Part shown: positions 43,729-56,249 of the stretch, piece after piece
How the letters are laid out: every line of letters starts with the position of its first letter
Numbering within the stretch: position 1 is the first letter of the stretch
From: Defluviimonas aquaemixtae
GTDB lineage: Bacteria > Pseudomonadota > Alphaproteobacteria > Rhodobacterales > Rhodobacteraceae
Assembly (NCBI RefSeq): GCF_900302475.1
Contig: NZ_OMOQ01000001.1
Location: 806,001-870,000 of the forward strand
Length of the DNA stretch: 64,000 nt
Direction: 5' to 3'
Notes under the pieces: model-generated
What the model was told of the DNA's origin: nothing
Seen by the model: the letters and a program-made list of their open reading frames with translations, nothing else
Databases searched by the model: none
Position numbers and translations under genes: made by a program

Positions 43729-44421
43729 ATGTCTGACACAAGAGATGCGGAGTGCCGCCGCAACTGCTGGCTGATCGCGGCGGGGGGTGGGATTCTGACG
43801 CTGCTCATGCTGTGGCTGGTGGGCACTTTTGGCTTCTTCACCTCGCTCATCATCGGCCTCATCCTGTTTGCGGCGCTTGGGTTCTTCCTAGTCTGGGCCT
43901 TCTGCACGGGTATGGAGGCGGGCGCGGACAGCGCTGCGACGACTTCGGCTTCGGCCGCGTCCGGGACCTCCGCGCCGAGCGCTGCGGCCCGGCCAGTCCC
44001 CGCGGCCCCCGCGAACGCGCCCGAACCGGCGGCGGCCCCGGAGCCGGAAGTGGCGCGGGAGACTGCGACAGCGCCGGTCAGGGTAGCAGACCAACCCACG
44101 ACGACAGACTCTGCCGGCGGCCTCGGAGCGGCGCTCGCCAAGTCGAAGACCACAGGCGGGAACGGAGCGCCTGAGATGCTGTCGGCCCCTCGCAGTGGCA
44201 AGGCGGACGACCTGAAGCGGATCAAGGGCATCGGACCGAAGCTCGAGAAGCTTCTGAACGAGATCGGGGTCTGGCATTTCGACCAGATCGCTTCGTGGAA
44301 GGCCAAGGACATCGCCTTCGTGGACGAGAAGCTGGAGGGTTTTAAGGGCCGCGTTACCCGCGACGGCTGGGTGAAGCAGGCCAAGCAACTCGCCCAGGGC
44401 GGGGTTTACGGAGGGGACTGA
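43729..44421 (+). CDS. Membrane protein with C-terminal H3TH/HhH domain, paralogous to the NuoE tail
   Basis: 230 aa. Two TM helices (about 14-34, 38-59) are followed by an Ala/Pro-rich disordered linker (60-150) and the helix-hairpin-helix module (159-224, IKGIGPKLEKLLNEIGVWHF). The module is closely related to residues 298-364 of NuoE. HhH repeats bind DNA or act in protein-protein contact; a membrane-tethered copy beside NuoE suggests assembly or anchoring rather than DNA work. It is 25 bases after nuoE and directly abuts the next gene. Confidence 0.8.
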   Translation: MSDTRDAECRRNCWLIAAGGGILTLLMLWLVGTFGFFTSLIIGLILFAALGFFLVWAFCTGMEAGADSAATTSASAASGTSAPSAAARPVPAAPANAPEPAAAPEPEVARETATAPVRVADQPTTTDSAGGLGAALAKSKTTGGNGAPEMLSAPRSGKADDLKRIKGIGPKLEKLLNEIGVWHFDQIASWKAKDIAFVDEKLEGFKGRVTRDGWVKQAKQLAQGGVYGGD

Positions 44422-44658
44422 GTGACCGGACCACGGAACAGGGAGCTGATGCTTGCGCGAGAGGCGCGGCTCGTGGCGATTGTGATCGCCGTGACTATGC
44501 TCCTGTGGCTCGGCGCGCAATGGCTGGGTCGGCGGGCAGGCTGGGACGCGTCCTACGCCTTTCTTGTCGACCTCGCCGCACTGGCTGCGTTCATCTGGGC
44601 GCTGGTCGTAACCTGGCGGATCTGGCAGCGGCAAAGGCGCCAGGGGAATGAGGACTGA
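44422..44658 (+). CDS. DUF5337-type two-TM protein
   Basis: 78 aa from a GTG that follows the previous TGA without a gap. Two TM helices (about 17-35 and 45-65) are joined by a short loop [12 protein letters not shown]. The DUF5337 label comes from memory of similar proteins in Rhodobacterales nuo operons. It is two bases before nuoF and may be a small accessory or assembly subunit of complex I. Confidence 0.75.
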   Translation: MTGPRNRELMLAREARLVAIVIAVTMLLWLGAQWLGRRAGWDASYAFLVDLAALAAFIWALVVTWRIWQRQRRQGNED

Positions 44659-44660
44659 CG

Positions 44661-45956
44661 ATGCTGAAGGATCAAGACAGGATCTTCACCAATCTCTACG
44701 GGATGCACGACCGGTCGCTCGCCGGCGCCAAGAAGCGCGGCCACTGGAACGGCACTAAGGAGATACTGGCGCGTGGCCGCGAGGCGATCGTCAATGAGAT
44801 GAAGGCGTCAGGCCTGCGCGGCCGGGGCGGGGCGGGCTTCCCGACAGGTCTCAAATGGTCCTTCATGCCGAAGCAGTCGGACGGCCGGCCTTCCTACCTA
44901 GTCGTGAACGCCGACGAATCCGAACCCGGCACCTGCAAGGACCGCGAGATCATGCGCCACGATCCGCATACGCTGATCGAGGGCTGCCTGATCGCGTCGT
45001 TCGCGATGGGCGCGAACGCCTGCTACATCTACATCCGCGGGGAATACATCCGAGAGCGCGAGGCGCTTCAGGCGGCGATCGACGAGGCATATGAGGCGGG
45101 GCTGATCGGCAAGAACGCCTGCAAATCGGGCTTCGAATTCGACCTCTATGTCCATCACGGCGCGGGTGCCTATATCTGCGGCGAGGAAACCGCGCTTCTC
45201 GAAAGCCTCGAGGGCAAGAAGGGCATGCCGCGCATGAAGCCGCCGTTCCCAGCGGGCGCGGGTCTTTACGGCTGCCCGACCACGGTCAACAACGTGGAAT
45301 CCATCGCCGTCGTGCCGACGATACTGCGCCGTGGCGCAGACTGGTTTGCCTCGTTCGGACGGCCCAACAACACCGGGACCAAGCTCTTCGCGATCTCGGG
45401 GCATGTCGAGAACCCGTGCGTGGTCGAGGAGGAGATGTCGATTTCGCTCCGCGAGCTCCTGGACAAGCATTGCGGCGGCGTGAGGGGCGGCTGGGACAAT
45501 CTCAAGGCTGTGATCCCGGGAGGGTCGTCCGTGCCCTGCCTGCCGGGCAGCGTCTGCGACGATGCGATCATGGATTTCGACTGGCTGCGCGAACAAAAAT
45601 CGGGCCTCGGTACCGCCGCCGTCATCGTGATGGATCAGTCGACCGATATCATCAAGGCGATCTGGCGGCTGTCGAAGTTCTATAAGCACGAAAGCTGCGG
45701 CCAGTGCACGCCCTGCCGCGAGGGCACTGGATGGATGATGCGGGTCATGGACCGGCTTGTCCGTGGCGAGGCCGAAGTCGAGGAAATCGACCTGCTCTTC
45801 GACGTCACGAAGCAGGTCGAGGGCCACACGATCTGCGCGCTTGGAGATGCTGCGGCCTGGCCGATCCAGGGCCTCATCCGGCATTTCCGCGGGGAGATCG
45901 AGGACCGGATCAAGGCCCAGAGAACAGGTCGCAGAGGCGCGATTGCGGCCGAATAG
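44661..45956 (+). CDS. nuoF: NADH-quinone oxidoreductase subunit F
   Basis: 431 aa. It binds NADH and FMN and starts electron transfer. The nucleotide sites are [20 protein letters not shown] and [16 protein letters not shown]; the [4Fe-4S] N3 cluster is held by [12 protein letters not shown] and the later ICALGD cysteine. ATG 44661 follows the small two-TM gene by two bases. Length is normal. Confidence 0.97.
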   Translation: MLKDQDRIFTNLYGMHDRSLAGAKKRGHWNGTKEILARGREAIVNEMKASGLRGRGGAGFPTGLKWSFMPKQSDGRPSYLVVNADESEPGTCKDREIMRHDPHTLIEGCLIASFAMGANACYIYIRGEYIREREALQAAIDEAYEAGLIGKNACKSGFEFDLYVHHGAGAYICGEETALLESLEGKKGMPRMKPPFPAGAGLYGCPTTVNNVESIAVVPTILRRGADWFASFGRPNNTGTKLFAISGHVENPCVVEEEMSISLRELLDKHCGGVRGGWDNLKAVIPGGSSVPCLPGSVCDDAIMDFDWLREQKSGLGTAAVIVMDQSTDIIKAIWRLSKFYKHESCGQCTPCREGTGWMMRVMDRLVRGEAEVEEIDLLFDVTKQVEGHTICALGDAAAWPIQGLIRHFRGEIEDRIKAQRTGRRGAIAAE

Positions 45957-45990
45957 GCCGCTTCGCTTCGATGGAAGAGGAGGACGTATC

Positions 45991-46410
45991 ATGGAAGTCT
46001 TCGCCGAGTATTCGCGCGCCATCGTCTCGCTGGCGCTTTTCGCACTCATCACACTTGGACTGAGCCCGATGGCCGGGGTCGCGCGGAACCGGGCCGGGGT
46101 CGCGGCGGGGGCGCTCCCGAAGGAGGACTACGCCAACCGCGATTTCCGCATCTGCCGGGCCTACCAGAACGCCGCCGAGTCGCTCGGCGCCTTCGCCGCC
46201 GTCATCGCAGCGGCGATCCTCGCGGGGGCGGCACCTTTCTGGGTGAATCTTTTCGCCTCGCTCGCGGTCCTCAGCCGACTGATCATGGTCTTCGTCCACA
46301 TCCAGGGCTACGGAGTCGGCAAGGAGCCGGGACCGCGCACGATGCTCTATGTCTTCGGCTGGCTGATGATGCTGCTTCTGGCGCTTATGGCGATAGGAGC
46401 GGCGTTTTGA
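45991..46410 (+). CDS. MAPEG-family membrane protein
   Basis: 139 aa with four TM helices (about 8-28, 60-80, 82-102, 117-137). The MAPEG pattern is visible in NRDFRICRAYQNAAESLGAF. MAPEG includes glutathione and eicosanoid enzymes, but bacterial members are mostly uncharacterised. GAAGAGGAGG gives a good ribosome site. It sits 34 bases after nuoF and overlaps the DUF3291-like gene by four bases. No link to complex I is known. Confidence 0.85.
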   Translation: MEVFAEYSRAIVSLALFALITLGLSPMAGVARNRAGVAAGALPKEDYANRDFRICRAYQNAAESLGAFAAVIAAAILAGAAPFWVNLFASLAVLSRLIMVFVHIQGYGVGKEPGPRTMLYVFGWLMMLLLALMAIGAAF

Positions 46411-46910
46411 ACGAACGCAACGGACATCACCTTGCCGAACTGAATGTCGGCCGGCTGATCGCCCCAACGGACGATCCGCGCGTGGCGGAATTCATGGGCG
46501 CGCTCGACCGGGTGAATGGCCTCGGCAAGCGGATGCCGGGCTTCGTCTGGATGATGGAAGGCTCGGGCGAGCCGGGGCTGGGCAATACCGAGAACCATGT
46601 CGGTGACGATCCTCAGTTCGTGGCGAACCTGACCGTCTGGAAAGACGCAGATAGCCTCGGGAACTTCGTCTGGAACACGGTGCATCGGCAGTTCTACGAC
46701 CGCCGGCGCGAATGGTTCCAGGTGCTGGGTGCAATGCATTTCGTCATGTGGTGGGTGCCGAAAGGCCACCAGCCGACGCTGGAGGAAGGCCTTGCCCGGC
46801 TCGATCGCCTGAAGGTCGAGGGTGACAGCGACCATGCGTTCGGCTGGTCATACCTGAAGGACGCGCAGAACTGGCAGAGCCGGATCTGCGCACAGGAAGC
46901 GGCGGAGTAG
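46407..46910 (+). CDS. DUF3291-domain protein (TTG start)
   Basis: 167 aa. The frame opens at a TTG that overlaps the MAPEG stop (TTGA), with AGGAG seven bases upstream. The domain, HLAELNVGRLIAPTDDPRVA through FVMWWVPKGHQPTLEEGLAR, resembles antibiotic-biosynthesis monooxygenase-like DUF3291 folds. It has no TM segment. The role is unknown; it may act on small molecules, or with the MAPEG protein. Confidence 0.8.
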   Translation: MNERNGHHLAELNVGRLIAPTDDPRVAEFMGALDRVNGLGKRMPGFVWMMEGSGEPGLGNTENHVGDDPQFVANLTVWKDADSLGNFVWNTVHRQFYDRRREWFQVLGAMHFVMWWVPKGHQPTLEEGLARLDRLKVEGDSDHAFGWSYLKDAQNWQSRICAQEAAE

Positions 46911-46914
46911 GGCG

Positions 46915-47085
46915 ATGTGCTACGGCAATCTCGATCCGAAATTCCTGACGCAAGAGCTGGATGCCCGGCTGAAAGGCGTCTGTGAGCGGAAAGATGAAGA
47001 AAACACGGAACCGGCACCGGGCCTGACCGGCTGGGCCACCGCGCTCGTCGCGCGGTTCCGTCAGAAGGAAGCGACCCATGTCTGA
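46915..47085 (+). CDS. 56-aa small protein between DUF3291 and nuoG
   Basis: A short frame from ATG 46915 (GGAGTAGGGCG upstream) to TGA 47085, encoding [20 protein letters not shown] and a polar tail ending [10 protein letters not shown]. It overlaps nuoG by eight bases, as expected for coupled genes. It is soluble, charged, and has two cysteines. No family is recognised. The good ribosome site and precise fit between its neighbours support translation. Confidence 0.65.
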   Translation: MCYGNLDPKFLTQELDARLKGVCERKDEENTEPAPGLTGWATALVARFRQKEATHV

Positions 47086-49096
47086 CCTGCGCAAAATCAT
47101 CATCGACGACATCGAGGTCGAGGTCGATCCGTCGATGACGCTGATCCAGGCGTGCGAAGAGGCGGGCGTGGAAATTCCGCGGTTCTGCTATCACGAACGG
47201 CTGTCGATCGCGGGGAACTGCCGGATGTGCCTCGTCGAGGTCGTCGGTGGCCCGCCGAAGCCCGCCGCTTCCTGCGCGATGCAGGTGAAGGACCTGCGCC
47301 CGGGGCCGGAGGGTCAGCCGCCGGTCGTCAAGACCAACTCACCCATGGTCAAGAAGGCCCGCGAAGGGGTGATGGAGTTCCTCCTCATCAACCACCCGCT
47401 CGACTGTCCGATCTGTGATCAGGGCGGGGAATGCGACCTTCAGGACCAGGCCGTCGCCTATGGCGTCGACTTTTCGCGCTACCGCGAGCCGAAGCGTGCC
47501 ACGGAAGACCTGAACCTCGGGCCGCTGGTCGAGACCCATATGACGCGCTGTATCTCGTGCACGCGCTGCGTGCGCTTTACGACCGAGGTCGCGGGCATCA
47601 CCCAGATGGGCCAGACGGGCCGGGGCGAGGACGCCGAGATCACGTCCTACCTGAACACGACGCTCGATTCTAATCTGCAGGGCAACATCATCGACCTTTG
47701 CCCAGTCGGCGCGCTCGTCTCCAAGCCCTACGCGTTCACGGCACGGCCGTGGGAGCTGACGAAGACCGAGACCATCGACGTGATGGATGCGCTGGGATCC
47801 AGCATCCGCGTGGACACGAAGGGGCGCGAAGTGATGCGCATTCTGCCCCGCAACCATGACGGCGTGAACGAAGAGTGGATTTCCGACAAGACCCGCTTCG
47901 TCTGGGACGGGCTGCGCCGCCAGCGTCTGGACGTGCCTTACATCCGCGTGAACGGGAAGCTTCGCAGTGCGTCCTGGGGCGAGGCGCTAAGTGCCGCCGC
48001 GGCCGCGATGAAGGGCCGGAAGGTGGCGGGGCTGGTCGGTGATCTCGTGCCGGTTGAAGCGGCCTTCAGCCTCAAGCAGCTGATCGAGGGGCAGGGCGGC
48101 TCGGTCGAGTGCCGGACCGACGGCGCGAAGCTGCCGACGGGCAACCGCTCGGCCTATGTGGGCACCGCGCGGATCGAGGATATCGACAGCGCGAAGGCGA
48201 TCATGCTGATCGGAACCAACCCCAGGGTGGAGGCGCCGGTTCTGAACTCGCGGATCCGCCATGCCTGGATCAATGGCGCCAAGATCGGCGTGGTCGGACC
48301 GGCCGTCGATCTGACATACGACTATTTCCACATCGGTGCGGATCGCGCAGCTCTGACGGGCCTGACCTCGAAGCCGCACGAAGATGCGCTGGGCAAGGAG
48401 ACGTTGGTGATCGTCGGTCAGGGGGCGATCAGCGAGGCCGATGGCAAGGCGGTTCTGGCACATGCGATGAAGTTCGCCGAGATGACGCAGTCGAAGTTCC
48501 TCGTGCTGCACACCGCCGCGGGCCGCGTCGGCGCGATGGATGTCGGCGCAGTGACCGAGGGCGGCCTTGAGGTAGCGCTCGACGGCGCGGAAGTGATCTA
48601 CAATCTCGGCGCCGATGAGGTGGACCTCGCGGCGGGACCCACTGTGATCTACCAGGGTAGCCACGGCGACCGGGGCGCGCACCGGGCCGACATCATCCTG
48701 CCGTGCGCGGCCTACACCGAGGAGGGCGGGCTGTTTGTCAATACCGAGGGCCGGCCGCAGCTCGCCCTGCGCGCCGGTTTCGCACCGGGTGACGCGAAGG
48801 AGAACTGGGCGATCCTGAGGGCCCTCTCGGCCGAGCTTGGTGCGACCCAGCCGTGGGATTCGCTGGCGCAGCTCAGGCAGGCGCTGGTTCAGGCGCATCC
48901 GCATCTGGGCGAGATCGACGAGGTGGCCGAGAACGAATGGCGGGCTCTGCCGGTCGAGGCACCCGGCAAGGCCGATTTCGTGAACGTGGTCAAGGATTTC
49001 TACCTGACGAACCCGATCGCGCGGGCGTCCCAGCTCATGGCGGAGCTGTCGGCGACGGCGAGGGCGCGAGCTGACAAACCCATGGCGGCGGAGTGA
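47078..49096 (+). CDS. nuoG: NADH-quinone oxidoreductase subunit G
   Basis: 672 aa. The largest peripheral subunit carries several clusters: the N-terminal [2Fe-2S] ([15 protein letters not shown]), the [4Fe-4S] sites [17 protein letters not shown] and [10 protein letters not shown], then a molybdopterin-oxidoreductase-like domain with no bound cofactor. The length matches the alphaproteobacterial form, shorter than E. coli. It overlaps the 56-aa frame at its start and the lipoprotein gene at its end. Confidence 0.97.
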   Translation: MSDLRKIIIDDIEVEVDPSMTLIQACEEAGVEIPRFCYHERLSIAGNCRMCLVEVVGGPPKPAASCAMQVKDLRPGPEGQPPVVKTNSPMVKKAREGVMEFLLINHPLDCPICDQGGECDLQDQAVAYGVDFSRYREPKRATEDLNLGPLVETHMTRCISCTRCVRFTTEVAGITQMGQTGRGEDAEITSYLNTTLDSNLQGNIIDLCPVGALVSKPYAFTARPWELTKTETIDVMDALGSSIRVDTKGREVMRILPRNHDGVNEEWISDKTRFVWDGLRRQRLDVPYIRVNGKLRSASWGEALSAAAAAMKGRKVAGLVGDLVPVEAAFSLKQLIEGQGGSVECRTDGAKLPTGNRSAYVGTARIEDIDSAKAIMLIGTNPRVEAPVLNSRIRHAWINGAKIGVVGPAVDLTYDYFHIGADRAALTGLTSKPHEDALGKETLVIVGQGAISEADGKAVLAHAMKFAEMTQSKFLVLHTAAGRVGAMDVGAVTEGGLEVALDGAEVIYNLGADEVDLAAGPTVIYQGSHGDRGAHRADIILPCAAYTEEGGLFVNTEGRPQLALRAGFAPGDAKENWAILRALSAELGATQPWDSLAQLRQALVQAHPHLGEIDEVAENEWRALPVEAPGKADFVNVVKDFYLTNPIARASQLMAELSATARARADKPMAAE

Positions 49097-49098
49097 CG

Positions 49099-49500
49099 AT
49101 GACGCGTCCTGTCCCCCTTCTCGCGCTTCTGGCGGGTCTTTCGGCGGGGCTTTCGGCCTGCGCCGAGACGCCGGCGCCCGAGGCGCCGGCCGAGCCGGTC
49201 TACATTGGCTCGAACGCCGCGGCGATGGGCGGGGATCTTCACGGGTTCATCGTGACCATGGAGGGCGGGCGCGAGGCCGAGGACATGGACGCCTATGTCG
49301 AGTGTGTGGTCGCGGGCTACGCGCTGGAAAAGAAGCAGGGATTCGCGCGCAAGGTGCGCACATATGTGCGTCAAGAGGGTGGCGTTTGGATCGCGGATGC
49401 TGTTTACACCATCTCGCCGACGCTGCCCCGGGGTCTGAAGACCATCGACGCGGAAGTGGCGGTTGCCGATTGCGCCGAACGCGGCATACCGACGGTCTGA
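49099..49500 (+). CDS. Small predicted lipoprotein between nuoG and nuoH
   Basis: 133 aa. The signal MTRPVPLLALLAGLSAGLSAC ends in a lipobox (Cys21). The mature domain (about 30-133) is mixed strands and helices with two further cysteines in YVECVVAGY and VADCAERG. No family is recognised. An in-frame GTG at 49093 overlaps nuoG as GTGA and is a possible start. It is exported, so it cannot be a standard complex I subunit, but co-expression is certain. Confidence 0.7.
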   Translation: MTRPVPLLALLAGLSAGLSACAETPAPEAPAEPVYIGSNAAAMGGDLHGFIVTMEGGREAEDMDAYVECVVAGYALEKKQGFARKVRTYVRQEGGVWIADAVYTISPTLPRGLKTIDAEVAVADCAERGIPTV

Positions 49501-49523
49501 GGAAGGGGCTCTCGAGGTAACAC

Positions 49524-51457
<1,934 letters not shown>

Positions 51458-51461
<4 letters not shown>

Positions 51462-52066
51462 GTGTCATGGTGTTCGCCTTCTACCTCTTCGCGCTGACGG
51501 CGGTGGCGGCAGGGCTGATGGTGGTTCTGTCCAGAAACCCGGTCCATTCAGTCCTGTGGCTGATCCTCGCCTTCCTGTCCTCGGCGGGGCTCTTCGTGCT
51601 TCTGGGCGCGGAGTTCGTCGCGATGCTTCTGATCATCGTCTATGTCGGCGCGGTGGCGGTCCTCTTCCTCTTCGTCGTCATGATGCTCGACGTCGATTTT
51701 GCGGAGCTGAAGGGCGAGATGGCGCGCTACATGCCCTTGGGACTTCTGATCGGCGTGGTGATCCTGATGCAGCTCGGCATTGCGCTGGGCACGTGGGAAA
51801 CGGCCGAGACGGCAAACGCGTTGCGCGCGGCGGCAACGCCCGAGAATCTACACAACACCGCCGCGCTAGGAATGCTGCTTTACGACAAGTACATCCTTCT
51901 CTTCCAGCTCGCTGGGCTGATCCTTCTTGTGGCGATGGTCGGGGCGATCGTGCTGACGCTTCGCCACCGCAGGGACATCAAGCGCCAGGACGTGCTTCAG
52001 CAGATGTGGCGCGATCCCGCGAAGGCGATGGAGCTCAAGGATGTGAAGCCGGGGCAGGGGCTCTAG
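51458..52066 (+). CDS. nuoJ: NADH-quinone oxidoreductase subunit J
   Basis: 202 aa with five TM helices. The conserved third helix ([20 protein letters not shown]) contains the pi-bulge tyrosine-glycine region that controls coupling of quinone chemistry to proton pumping. ATG 51458 overlaps the CMD gene. After its stop lies a 132-base spacer, the longest inside the nuo operon, filled with palindromes. Confidence 0.97.
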
Positions 52067-52078
52067 GCGCGGCGCAGT

Positions 52079-52153
52079 CCCGGACGCGATCCGGGGCGCC
52101 TCCCGGACAATGTTCGGGAAAGGAGATTGGAGGTCCCGGATCACGTCCGGGAC
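52079..52153. repeat. Three CCCGGA...TCCGGG palindromes between nuoJ and nuoK
   Basis: Units lie at 52079-52095 (CCCGGA-N5-TCCGGG), 52101-52119 (imperfect) and 52133-52153 (GTCCCGGA-N5-TCCGGGAC, 8-bp stem). They form stacked hairpins in an otherwise gapless operon. Such CCGGGA-type palindromes resemble dispersed REP-like repeats of alphaproteobacteria. They may moderate translation or RNA stability of nuoK onward. Confidence 0.7.
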
Positions 52154-52198
52154 CGCGACGGGAAAGACGATACGGGGCGTGCGCCCGGAGGGACGAGA

Positions 52199-52504
52199 AT
52201 GATCGGACTGACACATTACCTCGGCGTTGCCGCCGCCCTGTTCGTGATCGGCATCTTCGGCATCTTCCTCAACCGGAAGAACGTCATCGTCATCCTTATG
52301 TCGATCGAGCTTCTCCTGCTCGCGGTCAACATTAACCTCGTCGCGTTCTCGGCGTATCTCGACGACCTCGTGGGCCAGGTCTTCACCATGTTCGTCCTGA
52401 CCGTCGCCGCCGCAGAGGCCGCCATCGGGCTCGCGATCCTCGTCTGTTTCCACCGGAACCGCGGGACGATCGACGTCGAAGACGTCAACGTGATGAAAGG
52501 GTAA
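52199..52504 (+). CDS. nuoK: NADH-quinone oxidoreductase subunit K
   Basis: 101 aa, three TM helices. Key buried glutamates for proton transfer are present in [15 protein letters not shown] and in [27 protein letters not shown] precedes the ATG. It is the first gene after the palindromic spacer and lies four bases before nuoL. Confidence 0.97.
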   Translation: MIGLTHYLGVAAALFVIGIFGIFLNRKNVIVILMSIELLLLAVNINLVAFSAYLDDLVGQVFTMFVLTVAAAEAAIGLAILVCFHRNRGTIDVEDVNVMKG

Positions 52505-52507
52505 GAC

Positions 52508-54697
52508 ATGGAAACGATTATCCTTCTTGCCCCGCTCGTCGGCGCGATCATCGGCGGCTTCGGCTGGCGCGTGATCGGCGAGACCGGCGCGCTCGTCGTC
52601 ACGACGGGCCTTCTGTTTCTCGCCTGTCTCCTGTCGTGGATCGTGTTCTTCACGTTCGACGGCACGACCGAGCACATCCACATCATGAACTTCGTGCAGT
52701 CGGGCACGCTGGACACGTCCTGGTCGATCCGGATGGACCGGCTGACCGCGATCATGCTGATCGTGGTGACGACCGTCTCGGCGCTCGTCCACCTCTATTC
52801 CTGGGGTTACATGGACCATGACGAGCACTGGGCGCATCACGAGCACTACAAGGCCCGGTTCTTCGCCTATCTGTCGTTCTTCACTTTCGCGATGCTGGCG
52901 CTCGTGACCGCCGACAACCTCATCCAGATGTTCTTCGGCTGGGAAGGCGTGGGCGTCGCCTCCTACTTGCTGATCGGCTTCTACTACAAGAAAGCCTCGG
53001 CGAACGAGGCCGCGATCAAGGCGTTCATCGTCAACCGGGTGGGCGATTTCGGCTTCGCGCTCGGGATCTTCGGGCTTTTCTACCTCGTCGACTCGATCAG
53101 CATGGACGAGGTTTTTGCCGCCGCCCCAACGCTCGCCGAGACGCAGCTGACGTTCCTCTGGACCGAGTGGAACGCGGCGAACCTGCTCGCGTTCCTCCTG
53201 TTCGTCGGCGCGATGGGCAAGTCGGCGCAGCTTTTCCTGCACACCTGGCTGCCGGACGCGATGGAGGGCCCGACGCCGGTCTCCGCCCTCATCCATGCTG
53301 CGACTATGGTGACGGCGGGGGTGTTCCTCGTCTGCCGCATGTCGCCCCTCTTCGAATACGCGCCCGAGGCGAAGGCCATCGTGATGTATATCGGCGCGGC
53401 CACGGCGTTCTTCGCGGCCTCGGTCGGCCTCGTCCAGAACGACATCAAGCGCGTGATCGCTTATTCGACCTGCTCGCAGCTCGGCTACATGTTCGTGGCG
53501 GCCGGCGCGGGCATCTATTCGGCGGCGATGTTCCACCTCTTCACGCACGCCTTCTTCAAGGCGATGCTGTTCCTCGGCGCGGGTTCCGTCATCCATGCGA
53601 TGCATCACGAGCAGGACATGCGGAACTATGGCGGGCTCAGGACCAAGATACCGTACACGTTCTGGGCCATGCTGATCGGCACGCTGGCGATCACCGGGGT
53701 CGGCATTCCTCTGACCGCGATCGGATTCGCCGGCTTCCTGTCGAAAGATGCGATCATCGAGTCGACCTTCGCCAGCGGCAACGGCTTTGCCTTCTGGGCG
53801 CTGGTGATCGCCGCCTTGTTCACGAGCTTCTATTCCTGGCGGCTCATTTTCATGACGTTTTATGGCGAACCCAGGGGCGACCACCATGCCCATGACCATG
53901 CTCATGAAAGCCCGATGACGATGCTTGTGCCTCTGGGCGCGCTGGCGCTCGGCTCGGTCTTCGCGGGCATGCTCTGGTACAAGCCGTTCTTCGGCGATCA
54001 CGACCGGATGGTCGAGTTCTTCGCCATGCCGCATCACGTCGAGGCCGAAGTGGGCGGGGAGGCTCACGGAGAGACCGCTGCCGCCGATGCGGCTGCGGCC
54101 GACGACCACGGCGAGACCGCCCCGGCGGCGACCGAAGCGCCTGCGGCGGATCATGCTGCGACCGAGGTACCCGCAGAGGACCATGCCGCGACCGATGCAC
54201 CGGCCGAGGACGGGCACGCCGTGGACGAGGCCGGCCATGCGCCAATAGGGGGGATCTACATGTCCGAAGCCTCGAACCAGGTCCTCGACGACGCGCACCA
54301 CGCGCCGGCCTGGGTCAAGGCCTCACCTTTCGTGGCCATGCTGATCGGGTTCATCACCGCCTGGATCTTCTACATCCGCGATCCGTCCATTCCGCGCAGG
54401 CTCGCCGACGAGCAGCCGATCCTCTACCGGTTCCTTCTGAACAAGTGGTACTTCGACGAGATCTACGACGTGATCTTTGTGAACCCTGCCCGCCGGCTCG
54501 GCTCGTTCCTGTGGAAGAAGGGCGACGGCAACGTCATCGACGGTACGATCAACGGCGTCGCGATGGGATTCATTCCGATGCTCACGCGGCTCGCGGCCAG
54601 AGCGCAGTCGGGCTACCTCTTCCACTACGCCTTCGCGATGGTCATCGGCATCGCGCTCCTGATCACCTGGATGTCGCTCGCGGGGGGCGCCGAGTAA
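52508..54697 (+). CDS. nuoL: NADH-quinone oxidoreductase subunit L with Ala/Asp/His-rich insert
   Basis: 729 aa, above the usual 610-660. It is a distal Mrp-antiporter-like proton pump with many TM helices. Conserved sites are [20 protein letters not shown] and the lysine helices [20 protein letters not shown]. Residues about 510-580 are a low-complexity Ala/Asp/Glu/Thr/His insert, with three tandem 10-residue units encoded at 54137-54226 ([30 protein letters not shown]). HHAHDHAHE at about 459 adds more histidines. The C-terminal lateral helix remains. nuoM follows with no gap. Confidence 0.96.
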   Translation: METIILLAPLVGAIIGGFGWRVIGETGALVVTTGLLFLACLLSWIVFFTFDGTTEHIHIMNFVQSGTLDTSWSIRMDRLTAIMLIVVTTVSALVHLYSWGYMDHDEHWAHHEHYKARFFAYLSFFTFAMLALVTADNLIQMFFGWEGVGVASYLLIGFYYKKASANEAAIKAFIVNRVGDFGFALGIFGLFYLVDSISMDEVFAAAPTLAETQLTFLWTEWNAANLLAFLLFVGAMGKSAQLFLHTWLPDAMEGPTPVSALIHAATMVTAGVFLVCRMSPLFEYAPEAKAIVMYIGAATAFFAASVGLVQNDIKRVIAYSTCSQLGYMFVAAGAGIYSAAMFHLFTHAFFKAMLFLGAGSVIHAMHHEQDMRNYGGLRTKIPYTFWAMLIGTLAITGVGIPLTAIGFAGFLSKDAIIESTFASGNGFAFWALVIAALFTSFYSWRLIFMTFYGEPRGDHHAHDHAHESPMTMLVPLGALALGSVFAGMLWYKPFFGDHDRMVEFFAMPHHVEAEVGGEAHGETAAADAAAADDHGETAPAATEAPAADHAATEVPAEDHAATDAPAEDGHAVDEAGHAPIGGIYMSEASNQVLDDAHHAPAWVKASPFVAMLIGFITAWIFYIRDPSIPRRLADEQPILYRFLLNKWYFDEIYDVIFVNPARRLGSFLWKKGDGNVIDGTINGVAMGFIPMLTRLAARAQSGYLFHYAFAMVIGIALLITWMSLAGGAE

Positions 54698-56236
54698 ATG
54701 GAAAACCTTCTCTCCATCATTACCTTCCTGCCTCTGGTCGCGGCGGCAATCCTGGCGCTGTTCCTGTCGGGCGACGACGCGGCAGCGCGCCAGAACGCCA
54801 AATGGCTGGCGCTGATCGCGACGACGGCGACCTTCCTCGTCTCGCTCTTCCTGCTCGCGGGCTTCGATCCGGGCAACACCGGCTTCCAGTTTGTGGAAGA
54901 GCGGGACTGGATCATGGGTTTCAAGTACAAGGTCGGCGTCGACGGGATTTCGGTCCTCTTCGTCCTGCTGACCACGTTCCTCATGCCGATAACGATCCTG
55001 TCGTGCTGGGAGGTCGAGACGCGCGTGAAGGAATACATGGTCGCCTTCCTCGTCCTCGAGGGGCTGATGATCGGCGTCTTCGTGGCACTCGACCTGGTCC
55101 TCTTCTACCTCTTCTTCGAGGGCGGCCTCATTCCGATGTTCCTGATCATCGGCATCTGGGGCGGGAAGGACAGGATCTACGCGGCCTTCAAGTTCTTCCT
55201 CTATACCTTCCTCGGCTCGGTCCTGATGCTGGTCGCGATGATCGCGATGTATGTCGACGCGGGCACGACGGACATCCCGACGCTTCTTACCCACCAGTTC
55301 TCGTCCGAGACGCTGAACTTCTTCGGCTTTCAGATCATCGGCGGCATGCAGACGCTCATGTGGATCGCCTTCTTCGCCTCCTTCGCAGTCAAGATGCCGA
55401 TGTGGCCGGTACATACCTGGTTGCCGGACGCGCACGTCCAGGCGCCGACCGCAGGGTCGGTCGTGCTGGCGGCGATCCTTCTGAAGATGGGCGGCTACGG
55501 TTTTCTGCGATTCTCGCTGCCGATGTTCCCGATCGCCTCGGATCTGCTTGCCGGGTTCATCTTCTGGCTCTCGGCCATCGCGGTCGTCTACACCTCGCTC
55601 GTGGCGCTTGCGCAGGAAGACATGAAGAAGCTGATCGCTTATTCCTCGGTCGCCCACATGGGCTACGTGACGATGGGCATCTTCGCGGCGAACCAGCAGG
55701 GGATCGACGGCGCGATCTTCCAGATGCTGTCGCACGGCTTCATCTCGGGCGCACTCTTCCTTTGTGTCGGCGTTATCTACGACCGCATGCACACGCGCGA
55801 TATCGACGCCTATGGCGGGCTGGTGAACCGGATGCCGTCTTATGCGCTGATCTTCATGTTCTTCACGCTCGCCAATGTCGGCCTGCCGGGGACGTCGGGA
55901 TTCGTCGGCGAGTTCCTGACGCTGATGGGCATCTTCCAGGTCAATACCTGGGTCGCAGTCGTCGCCACGTCGGGCGTGATTCTCAGCGCCGCCTACGCGC
56001 TCTGGCTCTACCGCCGCGTGGCCTTCGGGGACCTCATCAAGGAAAGCCTGAAGTCGATCACCGACATGACCCGCCGCGAGAAGGCCGTGTTTGCCCCGCT
56101 TGTCGCGATGACGCTGCTGCTCGGCGTGTACCCGAGTCTTGTCACCGACATCATCGGGCCGTCCGTCTCGGCCCTGATCGACAACTACCACGCCCAGATC
56201 CCCGCCTCCGATGGGGTGCGGCTCGCCAGCCACTGA
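54698..56236 (+). CDS. nuoM: NADH-quinone oxidoreductase subunit M
   Basis: 512 aa, about 14 TM helices; a Mrp-like proton pump. [24 protein letters not shown] loop ([20 protein letters not shown]) and the glutamate of [25 protein letters not shown] are typical. ATG follows the nuoL TAA directly. Length is normal. It ends 13 bases before nuoN. Confidence 0.97.
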   Translation: MENLLSIITFLPLVAAAILALFLSGDDAAARQNAKWLALIATTATFLVSLFLLAGFDPGNTGFQFVEERDWIMGFKYKVGVDGISVLFVLLTTFLMPITILSCWEVETRVKEYMVAFLVLEGLMIGVFVALDLVLFYLFFEGGLIPMFLIIGIWGGKDRIYAAFKFFLYTFLGSVLMLVAMIAMYVDAGTTDIPTLLTHQFSSETLNFFGFQIIGGMQTLMWIAFFASFAVKMPMWPVHTWLPDAHVQAPTAGSVVLAAILLKMGGYGFLRFSLPMFPIASDLLAGFIFWLSAIAVVYTSLVALAQEDMKKLIAYSSVAHMGYVTMGIFAANQQGIDGAIFQMLSHGFISGALFLCVGVIYDRMHTRDIDAYGGLVNRMPSYALIFMFFTLANVGLPGTSGFVGEFLTLMGIFQVNTWVAVVATSGVILSAAYALWLYRRVAFGDLIKESLKSITDMTRREKAVFAPLVAMTLLLGVYPSLVTDIIGPSVSALIDNYHAQIPASDGVRLASH

Positions 56237-56249
56237 AGGACTGAACGCG

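Noticed and set aside
51866..54301. 811-aa antisense frame over nuoJ-nuoL
   Set aside because: Arg/His/Asp-rich shadow of the real genes on the plus strand, created by high-GC codon bias; no family features.
54323..56233. 636-aa antisense frame opposite nuoL/nuoM
   Set aside because: Highly charged shadow frame opposite a well-conserved membrane subunit.
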